Below are positions 45,001-53,924 of a stretch of DNA of 64,000 nucleotides, piece by piece (position 1 is the first letter of the stretch; each line of letters starts with the position of its first letter). Source of the DNA: Leucobacter triazinivorans (GTDB taxonomy: Bacteria; Actinomycetota; Actinomycetes; Actinomycetales; Microbacteriaceae); contig NZ_CP035806.1 of assembly GCF_004208635.1 (NCBI RefSeq), positions 2,480,001 through 2,544,000 on the forward strand, written 5' to 3'. The notes under the pieces are model-generated. The model had not been told where the DNA came from, did not search any database, and was given only the letters and a program-made list of their open reading frames with translations. The position numbers and the translations under genes are program-made.

Positions 45001-48000
45001 AGCCCGAGACGCTCACGGTGCGCGTGAGCCCGGGCCAGACCTCCTCTGCAATCGCGCCGCTCTCCGGTGTCGATCCCGACGGCGATCGCGTGCGTCTCGT
45101 GAGCGTCGACGAGGATGCGGGCGGCGGGGTCTCCGCCACCCTCGACGAGACGGGAACCGGCTTCCGGGTGAGCGCGGCGGGCGACGTCGCGACGGGAGAG
45201 ACCCGTCTGTCCTACGCCGTGCGCGATTCGGAGGGCGCCACCGGCATCGGCACGCTGCGGGTGATCGTGGTGCCGGGATCCGACGCCGGCGCGATCATCG
45301 CCTCCACCGACTACGTGCGCCTGACACCGGAGAGCGAACCGGCGGTCGTGCGCCCGCTCGACAACGACATCGATCAGTCCGGGGGCAGGCTGACGATCGA
45401 GTCAGTCGTGCCGAACGTTGCCGGCGGCGCGAGCGGCGGCGAGGCGGCGCGCCTCGCTGCGCGGATCGATCTCTCCGAGATCGCGCAGGGACGCGTGACG
45501 GTGCGCCCGGGGGTGGATCTCGGCACCGTGTCGTATCGCTACACGATCCGCTCGGAGACGACCCGCAGCACGGCCGACGGGCTCATCGTGGTGCAGACGT
45601 CCGAGCGCGTCGGTGCGCAGGCGCCGTCGATCTCCGACACCGTGCTCAACGTGCGGGATCGCGCCGAGCTCGCGGCGGGCGGGGTCGACGTCGTGACCGA
45701 CAAGGTGCGGTGGGCCACCGGCGACGTCTCCACGCTGCAGCTCTCGCTCTGGACGGGCTCGGGCGACGACTACCGCGTCTCGGGATCGCGGATCTCGGGC
45801 GAGTACCGACCCGCCGGAGACACGGTCGTGTTCCGGCTCACGGGGGTCGACGCCTCGGGCGATCGCGTCTCGTCGTACGGGCTGTTGATCATCCCTCCGC
45901 TCGACGAACTGCGGCTCACGCTGCGACCGGGGGCGCCGCCCATCACGGTCGACGAGAATGCGCAGGAGGAAGTCGCCGTCGGCGATCTCGTCGACGCCGG
46001 AGCTGGGGACCGGGTGGAGCTGCGGCGGGGCGACTTCGCCGTCGGACGCCCGCAGGCCGCGTGCGAGGCGATCTCGGCGGATCGACTGCGCTACACCGCC
46101 GGGCGCGAGGCGCCGTGGAGCGACACCTGCCTCATGCAGGTCCGTCTCGTCGGCCAGCGGGCCTGGACCACGCTGCCGGTGGCCGTCGTCATCGTGCCCA
46201 GAGAACCGTCCGTGCAGGCCTCCCCGCTGACCCGCACCGTCGATCCCGGGGCGCGCGCGGAGATCGCGCTCGCCGACATGGTGGCCTGGCAGGGCGGCCG
46301 GGAGGGCGAGCTGTCGCGCCTGCGGTTCGAGGTCTCGGGCGCCACGTCGCTCTTCACGGTCGTGCGCAACGGCGCGACCCTCGAGGTCGAGGCCCGAGCC
46401 GACGCGGTGCCGGGCAGCCAGGAGGCGCTCTCGGTGTCGATCACCGGTGCCGGGGAGTCCCGCGCGCCGCTCACGCTGCGCGTGGGCCAGGCGCCCAGGG
46501 ACCTGCCGCGGGGCGGCACGGTCGCGCTCCAGTGCACGGTCGGCGGCGCTTGCGAGACGCAGCTCGTCGGCGTCGCGGGAGAACACGATCCGTTCGCGGG
46601 AAAGAGCGGGGGAGGGCTCCGCCTCGCCGCGGTGAACGGCGCCGGCTGCGCCTACGGCGACTTCACCCGGGTCGGGGAGTCCGGCGTGTCGGTCTCCTGG
46701 CCCGGCGGGCCGGAGGTGGGCGGCACGTGCCGGGTGGGCTTCACGGTGATCGACGCGCAGGGACGCACCGGCGACGGCACCATCGAGTTCGACGCGCAGG
46801 GCATCCCGAGCCGCCCGAGCATCCAGCAGACCGGCTACACGAGCGACAGTGCGAGCTTCACGGTGACCCTCGGCGGCCGTCAGGCGCACCCCGAGGTGTC
46901 GGGCGTCTCGCTCGCAGGCGGCGGTTCGACGAGCTGCACGGCCGCGGGCGCGGCGGTCTTCCAGTGCGTGGCCTCCGGACTCGCCAACGGCGAGAAGCAC
47001 CAGTTCACCGCTCAGGCGGTCAACTCCGTGGGATCGTCGGCGGCGTCGACCGCGGTGACGGCGTGGGCGTACGAGGCACCGGAAGCGCCGACAGTGACGG
47101 TTGTGCCACTCAAAGATGAGAGCAACACGGACAAGAAGACCGGCGGTGTGAGAGTGACCGTGACCGGATCCGACGATACGAGTCAGTTCGCGATCGCCTA
47201 TGGGAGCAATGATGGCGGAACGATCGACGGACCGAGTGGCTCGAGAGAGTATCGCGGGGTTCCCGTGGGCAGTGTCACATTCACCGCGACTCCAACGACG
47301 CGGTTCGAGGTGCCGGAGATCGGAGGCGGCAGTGCGACCGGTGCATCTGGCAGCGGGACCGCTACCGTGATCGGAGCTCCGAAACTCTCGAACGTCGCTC
47401 TGGTCAGCACTGGCGAGTCCTCCGCTCGAGCCATCGCGAATTCGCCGCTGGCCCACGGTACCGAGAACGTGACGGTACGATACGGGATCGGACGCCCATT
47501 CGAGTCGCTCGACTGCTCGGACGCCTCCAATTCGACGGGCGATTTCACTGGAGTGAACGGCTGGTCTCGCCGTTACAAATCGGTTGCCTGTGCGACGAGC
47601 GACTACGGCAGAAGCGGCCCCGTCGTGTCGGATCCCGTGCGAATCGGGGATCCGCCGAAGGCGCCCCTCGGTGCCCGTCAGTACACGGTGGCGACCGTTC
47701 CGACCCAGGATGCGGGATTGACGACCGCCAGCTATCTTGAGAGCCCTCCTGCGCTGACGCCGAACGGAAGCGGAACCGTGCAGTACCGGCTGGGCAGCAC
47801 GACATTCACCGATCCCGGCGAGTTCGTCTTGAACGGTGCTGAGATTCCAGCGGCGGCGGTTCGGCAGTGCGTTGACACCGGAGACCCGGACACGTGCTCT
47901 GAATGGGAGGGGCTGAGCCCGGCGACAGCTCCTACCCGGGTGAGTGCGAGTGTCGTCGCGGGAGCGTGCTACGACTCGGCCTCTGCGCCCGCAGACCTCA

Positions 48001-48188
48001 GGACGTTCTTCACTATTTCGGGTGCCGCCGCGGCTTCGGCCTCGATCGCGCTCGTGGCGCCGCCCGCGCCCGACGCGACGACCGTCCAGATGCGGATGAC
48101 GTGGGGCGGCGATTTCTCTTCCTTGCAGCCCGCAGTCTTCACGGTGTGCAACACCCCGGCTCCGCCTCCCGACGCGAGCGAGCCCTGA
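42093..48188 (+). CDS. Giant Ig-like/fibronectin-like surface protein (2031 aa)
   Basis: A 2031-residue protein with a membrane helix at residues 12-34, so the large C-terminal part is outside. Residues about 45-450 look like a beta-rich propeller-like head (VWVAREAGQYARVNTDTGELD start). From about 470 tandem Ig-like/cadherin-like modules follow, marked by VLLNDFDAN (about 490), VLDNDVAAPG (about 890) and RPLDNDIDQSGG (about 1090). From about 1570 fibronectin-type modules end the protein. The last 360 codons (47090-48188) have visibly lower GC and more A/T-ending codons than the rest. There is no sorting signal. It is coupled to the kinase gene by ATGA and 102 bases ahead of MoxR. Likely an envelope or adhesion component tied to the secretion locus. 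Confidence 0.85.
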   Translation: MTGRARMLRRAQWWVAGTVIFALVATVAVISNGYDARETPREEPGVWVAREAGQYARVNTDTGELDLVRKVSDPSEVVQSGARGAVLAGGNGRAWALDPADPVDLGDAEPAAAGADASEQAAAGSSSETDAVDSAGADPAADTAAGGPAEVRLPEGTREVLSAGRFVALRTEAGEVYAGDLAPESGSGPVRSFDLGDASTEDLEARLASLVRIDPSGGEAERGDADESGADAQAADARAAAIALTETGVLAVLTEGDGVLSRYDLDSRSALGETRVPQEARAAGSPQLSIVGDDWVLLDGESGELWREGGARVALDLQGEPRLQAGDSGRGAGGAPRADRDVLIADAAGLVRVAQDGGQTRAVEANGVPAQPVTVDGERYAAWLGQNAGVLWSDSGGERALRLDEAVQDAGELRPVFRSNGSRAVLNEMRTGMLWTLPDGALIPLSQWSLSDPPQEDRGVVVVEEVAEQVAPTAVDDAFGVRRGESAPVPVLLNDFDANKRDVLTIVPESLGDHPLPESFGTLQLMPDGQSFTVHPAADASGTATFGYRVTDGALQSETATVTLTVVGDETNTAPAWCPVEGCQREWRVPGIAPGGTLVYPVLEGWVDPEGDVMMLAGAEPVRTDDPVRAIVTADGRLAVRHTDPNAGASDVSLRLSVRDGRGAEAQRELTIAVDPGATPEFTPMATTVKTGAAATIEPLERVSGGSGSYALLDAVDPSGALRVSTRTATGAVEIEAAEAGSATVTVTIRDTVTSAETTGQLRVTATPAGPSLALPALRAFVRPLADSTVDILDAIPGASSRALSVESAVVLDGELRADVIEHAQVRVAGGTPDGTAGRIGAVDVTVAEGDARARGRLTVFQVPETGSTGAIAVADTAVVRAGSVVDIRVLDNDVAAPGERLVLHPDIVGSGAAGELAFASGRVLRYLAPEEPGTYRLSYTAFGASDPAAGDLGSVIVTVLPAGSNRDPQPETLTVRVSPGQTSSAIAPLSGVDPDGDRVRLVSVDEDAGGGVSATLDETGTGFRVSAAGDVATGETRLSYAVRDSEGATGIGTLRVIVVPGSDAGAIIASTDYVRLTPESEPAVVRPLDNDIDQSGGRLTIESVVPNVAGGASGGEAARLAARIDLSEIAQGRVTVRPGVDLGTVSYRYTIRSETTRSTADGLIVVQTSERVGAQAPSISDTVLNVRDRAELAAGGVDVVTDKVRWATGDVSTLQLSLWTGSGDDYRVSGSRISGEYRPAGDTVVFRLTGVDASGDRVSSYGLLIIPPLDELRLTLRPGAPPITVDENAQEEVAVGDLVDAGAGDRVELRRGDFAVGRPQAACEAISADRLRYTAGREAPWSDTCLMQVRLVGQRAWTTLPVAVVIVPREPSVQASPLTRTVDPGARAEIALADMVAWQGGREGELSRLRFEVSGATSLFTVVRNGATLEVEARADAVPGSQEALSVSITGAGESRAPLTLRVGQAPRDLPRGGTVALQCTVGGACETQLVGVAGEHDPFAGKSGGGLRLAAVNGAGCAYGDFTRVGESGVSVSWPGGPEVGGTCRVGFTVIDAQGRTGDGTIEFDAQGIPSRPSIQQTGYTSDSASFTVTLGGRQAHPEVSGVSLAGGGSTSCTAAGAAVFQCVASGLANGEKHQFTAQAVNSVGSSAASTAVTAWAYEAPEAPTVTVVPLKDESNTDKKTGGVRVTVTGSDDTSQFAIAYGSNDGGTIDGPSGSREYRGVPVGSVTFTATPTTRFEVPEIGGGSATGASGSGTATVIGAPKLSNVALVSTGESSARAIANSPLAHGTENVTVRYGIGRPFESLDCSDASNSTGDFTGVNGWSRRYKSVACATSDYGRSGPVVSDPVRIGDPPKAPLGARQYTVATVPTQDAGLTTASYLESPPALTPNGSGTVQYRLGSTTFTDPGEFVLNGAEIPAAAVRQCVDTGDPDTCSEWEGLSPATAPTRVSASVVAGACYDSASAPADLRTFFTISGAAAASASIALVAPPAPDATTVQMRMTWGGDFSSLQPAVFTVCNTPAPPPDASEP

Positions 48189-48290
48189 TGCGGCCGAGAT
48201 TCGTCCACCCAGTGGCGGCGCTCCCGGGGCCTTGATCCGCCGCGCCTCACACCGACCCGTCCTCCCCTCCACTCGCCGAAGGAACTGCGC

Positions 48291-49283
48291 ATGAACGCTC
48301 CCGACCAGACCGCCACTCAGGCCATCACCCCGGAACAGGCGCAGTGGGTCGCGCAGCTCTTCGCCACCACCGCAGACGCCGTCGAGCAGGCGATCCACGG
48401 CAAGCGCCGCGTGGTCGAGCTCGTCATCGCCTGCGCTCTGGCCGGGGGCCACGTGCTGCTCGAGGACGTGCCAGGCACGGGCAAGACCGCCCTGGCCAGA
48501 GCGCTGGGCCAGGTCGTCCAGGGTACCTCGTCCCGCATCCAGTTCACCCCGGACCTGCTGCCGGGAGACATCACCGGGATCACGGTCTTCGACCAGCGCG
48601 CGGGTGCGTTCGAGTTCCATCCCGGCCCGATTTTCGCCAACATCGTGCTGGCCGACGAGATCAACCGCGCCAGTCCGAAAACGCAATCGGCGCTGCTCGA
48701 GGTGATGGAGGAGGCGCGGGTGACGGTCGACGGCACGTCGCATGACGTGGGCAGCCCGTTCCTGGTCATCGCGACGCAGAACCCCGTCGAGCAGGCGGGC
48801 ACCTACCGGCTTCCCGAGGCGCAGCTCGACCGCTTCATGGTCAAGACCTCGATCGGGTATCCCGATCAGGCGGCGATGGCCCGCATCCTCCAGGGTGACC
48901 GCTCGGCGCAGCATCCGCTCGCGCCGGTCGTCACCACGGGCATGGTGACCCAGGCGCAGGATCTCATCACCCGGGTGCACGTCAGCCCGCTCGTCGCCGA
49001 CTACGCGGTGCGCCTGGTCGAGGCCACCCGCCGGGCGAGCGAGGTGCGCCTCGGAGCGAGCGTGCGCGGCGCCCTCGCGCTGGTGCGCCTCGCGTCGGCC
49101 TGGGCCGCCGCCAGCGGCAGGCACTACGTCACGCCCGACGACATCCGCGATCTCGCGATGCCCGTGCTCACCCACCGGTTGGTCCTGGAGCCCGAGGCCG
49201 AGTTCGACGGCGTCACCGCTGCGCAGGTGCTCGGCCAGGTGCTGCTCGACATCTCGGCGCCGCAGGAGAACGGAACCGCGTGA
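48291..49283 (+). CDS. MoxR family AAA+ ATPase
   Basis: A 330-residue AAA+ chaperone. Walker A is LEDVPGTGKTALARAL, Walker B IVLADEINRASPKTQSALLEVMEE, sensor 1 VIATQNPVEQAGTYRLPEAQLDRF. MoxR proteins with DUF58 and transglutaminase-like partners are a widespread trio thought to assemble or activate protein complexes. ATG follows GAAGGAA by 6 bases. Its stop overlaps the DUF58 start. Confidence 0.92.
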   Translation: MNAPDQTATQAITPEQAQWVAQLFATTADAVEQAIHGKRRVVELVIACALAGGHVLLEDVPGTGKTALARALGQVVQGTSSRIQFTPDLLPGDITGITVFDQRAGAFEFHPGPIFANIVLADEINRASPKTQSALLEVMEEARVTVDGTSHDVGSPFLVIATQNPVEQAGTYRLPEAQLDRFMVKTSIGYPDQAAMARILQGDRSAQHPLAPVVTTGMVTQAQDLITRVHVSPLVADYAVRLVEATRRASEVRLGASVRGALALVRLASAWAAASGRHYVTPDDIRDLAMPVLTHRLVLEPEAEFDGVTAAQVLGQVLLDISAPQENGTA

Positions 49284-50644
49284 GACTCGACACCTCACGC
49301 GCTCCGGTCTCGGACACCGGGACCGGCACCCGGGGGAGCACGACCACCAGATTCGGCCGGACCCAGCAGGCACCTGGCACCATCGGGGCCGGGCGGCGGC
49401 GGGTGCGCCGCTGGTGGCGCAGAAACCGGCGCAAGATGCGCCGCACCTGGCGGCGCATCCGCGAGACGGTGACGCCGACGGGGTACTTCGTGGCAGGCAT
49501 CGCCGCGCTCTCCGCCGTGCTCGGCGCGGTCTTCGGCTGGGTGGAGGCCTGGTTCGTCGCGGTCGTGTTCGCGGTGATGCTCCTCATCGGGCTCCCGTTC
49601 CTGCTCGGTTCGCGGGCCTATCTGGTGCGGATCGCGGTGGATCGGACGCGCGTGACCGCCGGTGGATCCGTGCACCTCACCGTCGAGATCGAGAATGCCG
49701 GCGCGCGGCCGGCCCTGCCGGCCACCGCGGAGCTGCCGATCGGCGAAGCGTTGCGCGAGATCGCGGTTCCGTTCATCGGGCCGCGCGGATCGGCCGACGT
49801 GCCGGTCGAGATCCCGACCGCGTCGCGCGGCGTGATCGAGGTGGGACCGATGACGCTCGCGCGGCGCGATCCCCTCGGTCTCGTGCGCCGCGAGATCACC
49901 TGGCGCGACCGCCACCTGATCCACGTGCACCCGCGCACCGCGCTCCTGCCGCGCGGAACGTCTGGTCTGGTGCGGGATCTCGAGGGGGCGTCGAGCCGGC
50001 GACTCACCGATTCCGACCTGTCGTTCCACGCGGTGCGCGACTACGCGCGCGGCGACGCGCTGCGGCACGTGCACTGGAAGTCGACCGCCAAGACCGGCAG
50101 CCTGATGGTGCGGCAGTACGAGGAGTCCCAGACGGCCCGTGCGGCGGTGCTCTTCGACGCGAGCCGGGCCGAGTACGCGAGCGACGAGGAGTTCGAACTG
50201 GGCGTGAGCGTCGCTGCATCGCTCGGGCTGCAGGCGGTGCGGGAGGGCCGCGAGCGCTTCATCGCCTCGCAGTGGGCGCCGGGGCGCATCCGACCGAGCG
50301 TCGACGGGCTCGAGGAGCTGCCGTCGCAGACGCCGACGCAGCTGCTCGACTCGTGGGCCGAGCTCGAAGCGGCAGAGGAGGCGCCGCCCATCGAGCGCCT
50401 CGCGAGAAATCTCGCCGAATCGCGGCGGCCGCTGTCGGTCGTGGCCGTGGTGACCGGGTCGGTGCCGACGCCGACACGGCTGCGGCGCGCGGGCGTGTCG
50501 TTCTCGGAGGACGTGCGCGTGATCGTGCTGCGCTGCGAGCTGCTCGCCGATCCCGAGGCTCGACTGGTCGATGCGGCCACCTTCTGCACGATCGGCGCCG
50601 TGGGTGATCTCCCGCAGTTGATGATGCGCGGAGGCCTCGGGTGA
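49280..50644 (+). CDS. DUF58 (vWA-like) membrane protein
   Basis: A 454-residue protein. After a basic, Arg-rich N-terminus two helices lie at about residues 70-115 (FVAGIAALSAVLGAVFGWVEA, FVAVVFAVMLLIGLPFLLG). The DUF58 core follows: IHVHPRTALLP, VRDYARGDALRHVHWKSTAKTG and MVRQYEES, then RAAVLFDASRAEYASDEEFELGVSVAAS with a vWA-like DxS metal motif. GTG at 49280 overlaps the MoxR stop. It probably docks the MoxR ATPase to the membrane complex. Confidence 0.88.
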   Translation: MRLDTSRAPVSDTGTGTRGSTTTRFGRTQQAPGTIGAGRRRVRRWWRRNRRKMRRTWRRIRETVTPTGYFVAGIAALSAVLGAVFGWVEAWFVAVVFAVMLLIGLPFLLGSRAYLVRIAVDRTRVTAGGSVHLTVEIENAGARPALPATAELPIGEALREIAVPFIGPRGSADVPVEIPTASRGVIEVGPMTLARRDPLGLVRREITWRDRHLIHVHPRTALLPRGTSGLVRDLEGASSRRLTDSDLSFHAVRDYARGDALRHVHWKSTAKTGSLMVRQYEESQTARAAVLFDASRAEYASDEEFELGVSVAASLGLQAVREGRERFIASQWAPGRIRPSVDGLEELPSQTPTQLLDSWAELEAAEEAPPIERLARNLAESRRPLSVVAVVTGSVPTPTRLRRAGVSFSEDVRVIVLRCELLADPEARLVDAATFCTIGAVGDLPQLMMRGGLG

Positions 50645-53109
50645 CGGCGGCGCGGCGCGGAACCCGCGGCGCGCCTCGCGCCGACGCGGGGAGGTCGTGG
50701 GCGACGGCGGCACTGAGCGCGTTCGCGGCGGTGCTCGGCGTGCTCTCGGCGATGCCGATCTACCGCACACCGTGGGTGTGGGTGGTCGCGGGGGCAGGAT
50801 GGCTTCTGGCGTTCGCGGTGGTCTGGCTGGGCCGACGATTCCGCTGGGGGCCGCTCACCCCGGCCGTTCTGCTGATCGGGTGCGCGATCGTCATCGTTCC
50901 GCTCGCCGTGCCGACCGCACTCGGAGCCGGGCCGGAAGCGCTGGTGCGCGGGTTGGGCGACGGGCTCGCCGCGGTGGCGCTGGGGTGGAAGCAGCTGCTC
51001 ACCCTCGCGCTGCCGGTGGGCACGTACCAGACGGTGCTCGTGCCGCTGCTCGTCGTCGTCACGGGGTCGACCGCGCTCATCGCTTGGCTGGGCCTGAGCA
51101 GCGGTCGGGCGGCACCGTTCGCGGCGCTGCCCGCGCTGCTCCCCGTCGCCTTCGGCGTGGTGTTCGGCGCGTCGCAGGTGAGCGCTCCGCTCGTGGTGGG
51201 GCCGGTCTCGATCCCGGCGCCGAGGGAGATCGCGCTGTGGGCCGCCGCGTGCGCAGCCGGTGCGGTGTGGGTGGCCTGGACCTCGGGCGTCGAGCGCCGG
51301 GCCGCACTGCGACTGGGCCGCGCCGCGCAGCCTGAGCCACGGGCCGGAGGGCTGCGCCCGGGCGCAGCGACGCGCGGCCTCAGCGCGCTCGCGATCGTCG
51401 TGGTCGCGCTGCTCGTCGGGGGTGCGGTCGTACCGCTCGTGGACGACGGCCGGCGAGTGCCCCGCGACCGGGTCGATCCCGAACTCGTGGTGCGCGAGCA
51501 GACGAGCCCGCTCGCAGGATACCGGTCGGCGAAGCGGGACGACCGCTTCGGGCAGCCCATGTTCGCCGTCGAGGCGCGGGGCGCGATTCCGGAGCGGTTG
51601 CGCCTCGCGGTGCTCGACGCCTACGACGGCGTCGACTTCTTCGTATCGCCGGGCGCCGCGGGCCGCTTCACGCGCTTTCCGAGCGGCGAGGCGGTCCCGG
51701 ATGAGACCGAGCTGCGCGTGCGCATCGCCGAGGGATACGACGGGATCTGGCTGCCGCTCGCACCACCGCTCGCCGCGCCGCCGCAGTTCAGCGGTTCGCG
51801 CGCCGGCGAACTCGCGGACGCGTTCTACGTGAATCGGGAGAGCTGGGCCGCGATCGCCGTACCCGAGGGGGCCGGCCTGCGCGACGGAGACGCCTTCGCG
51901 GCGCGGATGAGCGCCGCCGGCGCGCCGGAACTCGCCGGCCCGCCCGCGAGCGCCGACCCACTCATCGACCCCGATGCGCTGCCGCAGCTCATGCGCTGGC
52001 TCGACGCGCAGCAGCTGCCTCCCGGCGCGGCCGGCCTGCTCGAGGCGGTCGAGCGACTGCGCGAGCGCGGATACCTCAGCCACTCGCTCACCGACGGCGC
52101 CGGCGAGCGCGAGTGGCTCGACGCGGTCGCGGAGGAGTACGGCACGACGTTCGTTCCGAGCCCGGGCGGGCACTCGATCGCGCGGATCGAGCAGCTCTTC
52201 ACCGAGCTGAACGAGCAGCAGGCCGCCGCCGGCGACGGAGCCGACGAGCGCGCGCTGGTCGCCGCGATCGGAGACGACGAGCAGTTCGCCGCGGCGGCGG
52301 CGCTGCTCGCGCGAGCCATGGGCTTCGACTCCCGGGTGGTGCTCGGCGTGCGCCTCGGCGACGGCGCGCGCGGCGTGCCCGGCGTGCCCGCATGCAGTGA
52401 CGTCTGCACGGGCGAACACCTCGCGGCCTGGATCGAGGTGCGCGGCGACGAGGGCGGTTGGACGCCCATCGACGTGAGCCCGCAGCTCGAGCATCGGCCG
52501 ACCGCGCTCGACCGGGGCGAGCAGCTGCCTGAGTTCCCGACGGTGCCCGAGGAGGTCGATGCGAGCGAGTCGGATCCGCCGAGGGGCACGGGGGGAGAGT
52601 CCGCCGACGAGGCCGAGGAGCCGGAGCGGGACGGCTTCGCCGAGCTCTGGCCGATCCTGCGGGCCATCGGCCTCTCGCTGCTCGCGCTCCTGCTGCTCGC
52701 GCTGCCGCTGCTGTTCCTGCCTGTGGCGAAGCGCATCCGGCGGGCGAGCCGGCGGCGCGCGGCAACGCCGGAGGAACGCGCCCTGGCCGCGTGGCAGGAG
52801 CTCGTGGACGGGTACGCCGACACCGGGGTCGAGCCGGTGCGGTCGCTCGGGCGCCGCGAGATCGCCGAACAGCTCGAAGTGCCGGGCGGCGACTGGATCG
52901 CGTGGACGGTCGACCGCGCCGTGTACGCCAGGGAGAGCATCTCCGAGGCCGACGCCGAGCGCGTACAGGAGCTCGTCGACGAGGCGCTGGCGGCGCGGCG
53001 GGCGGACATCGGATTCTGGGGGAGACTGGGAGCGGCGTACTCGGTGCGATCGCTCGCCCCGAGACCGCGCAGGAACCGGCGACGGTGGAGAGAGAGGAAC
53101 GGCCGATGA
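50641..53109 (+). CDS. Transglutaminase-like membrane protein lacking catalytic residues
   Basis: An 822-residue protein with about seven N-terminal helices, a large external domain (about 270-650), one helix near 670-695 (SLLALLLLALPLLFLP) and a cytosolic tail with a DUF4129-like end. The external core aligns with transglutaminase-like domains: the segment GDDEQFAAAAALLARAMG carries Asp where the nucleophilic Cys of GxCxxFA is expected, and LAAWIEV has Ala where the catalytic His of HAW is expected; only Asp in WTPIDVSP remains. It should be a pseudoenzyme, maybe a peptide-binding scaffold. GTG at 50641 and the stop at 53109 both overlap neighbours. Confidence 0.85.
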   Translation: MTAARRGTRGAPRADAGRSWATAALSAFAAVLGVLSAMPIYRTPWVWVVAGAGWLLAFAVVWLGRRFRWGPLTPAVLLIGCAIVIVPLAVPTALGAGPEALVRGLGDGLAAVALGWKQLLTLALPVGTYQTVLVPLLVVVTGSTALIAWLGLSSGRAAPFAALPALLPVAFGVVFGASQVSAPLVVGPVSIPAPREIALWAAACAAGAVWVAWTSGVERRAALRLGRAAQPEPRAGGLRPGAATRGLSALAIVVVALLVGGAVVPLVDDGRRVPRDRVDPELVVREQTSPLAGYRSAKRDDRFGQPMFAVEARGAIPERLRLAVLDAYDGVDFFVSPGAAGRFTRFPSGEAVPDETELRVRIAEGYDGIWLPLAPPLAAPPQFSGSRAGELADAFYVNRESWAAIAVPEGAGLRDGDAFAARMSAAGAPELAGPPASADPLIDPDALPQLMRWLDAQQLPPGAAGLLEAVERLRERGYLSHSLTDGAGEREWLDAVAEEYGTTFVPSPGGHSIARIEQLFTELNEQQAAAGDGADERALVAAIGDDEQFAAAAALLARAMGFDSRVVLGVRLGDGARGVPGVPACSDVCTGEHLAAWIEVRGDEGGWTPIDVSPQLEHRPTALDRGEQLPEFPTVPEEVDASESDPPRGTGGESADEAEEPERDGFAELWPILRAIGLSLLALLLLALPLLFLPVAKRIRRASRRRAATPEERALAAWQELVDGYADTGVEPVRSLGRREIAEQLEVPGGDWIAWTVDRAVYARESISEADAERVQELVDEALAARRADIGFWGRLGAAYSVRSLAPRPRRNRRRWRERNGR

Positions 53110-53924
53110 TGCGGTTGCAGAGCGAACCCGAACTCGGCAGCGCGATGCGCACGGACCCGGGACAGCGGCGCCCCGTCAACGAGGACTGGGGGATCGCCGA
53201 GTACCCGTGCTTCCTCGTGGCCGATGGGATGGGCGGGCACGACGCCGGCGATGAGGCGAGCCGCGCGGCGATCGAGGCCTTCATCGCGACCGTGCGCCAG
53301 GGCGAGCCGTCCTCGGTGCGCGAGGTGGCCCTCGCAATCGACGCCGCGCGGCGCGCGGTCGAGGAGATTGCCGCGGTGAGCGAGCGGGGCGCCGGGTGCA
53401 CGCTGACCGGTGCGATCCTCGTCACACATGAGCGGCGGCCGCACTGGCTGGTGATCAACATCGGCGATTCCCGGGTCTACCTGCATCGCGGGGCCGCGCT
53501 GCAGCAGCTGACCACGGATCACTCGCTGCGCGAGGAGATGATCGCGAGCGGCGAGCAGGACGAGACCCGTCTCCCAGGGCGCAACGTGATCACGCGGGCG
53601 CTCGGATCGATCGACAGCACGGCGGACAGCTGGCTGCTGCCGGTCGAGGAGGGCTCGCGACTCCTCATCTGCTCGGACGGGCTGACCACGGAACTCGACG
53701 ATGAGCAGCTGCGCGCCACGCTCACCATGGGAGGCGGTGCGGCGGCGGTGGTCGATGAGCTCGTCGCGCGGGCGAACGAGTCGGGGGGCCGCGACAACGT
53801 GACGGTCGTGGTGGTCGACGTGCTCGTGGGCGGTGAGAGCTGGCACCTCGGCGCCCCGTGGGGAGACGACGCCACCGACGATGCGACCCTGACCGCCACG
53901 CTGCCGCGGCGGGTGCTGCAGTGA
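53106..53924 (+). CDS. PP2C-family Ser/Thr protein phosphatase
   Basis: A 272-residue cytoplasmic phosphatase. Metal-binding and family motifs: MRTDPGQRRPVNEDWG, FLVADGMGGHDAGDEAS, GCTLTGAILV, VINIGDSRVYLHRGAALQQLTTDHS, LLICSDGLTTELDDEQL and GGRDNVTVVVVDV. It is the expected opponent of the kinase five genes upstream. ATG at 53106 overlaps the previous stop (ATGATG); ATG at 53109 is the alternative. The stop overlaps the next start. Confidence 0.92.
   Translation: MMRLQSEPELGSAMRTDPGQRRPVNEDWGIAEYPCFLVADGMGGHDAGDEASRAAIEAFIATVRQGEPSSVREVALAIDAARRAVEEIAAVSERGAGCTLTGAILVTHERRPHWLVINIGDSRVYLHRGAALQQLTTDHSLREEMIASGEQDETRLPGRNVITRALGSIDSTADSWLLPVEEGSRLLICSDGLTTELDDEQLRATLTMGGGAAAVVDELVARANESGGRDNVTVVVVDVLVGGESWHLGAPWGDDATDDATLTATLPRRVLQ

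Noticed and set aside
45402..49373. 1323-codon open frame on the minus strand
   Set aside because: Antisense to the giant Ig-like gene and MoxR; residue composition is that of a shadow frame and no domain is visible.
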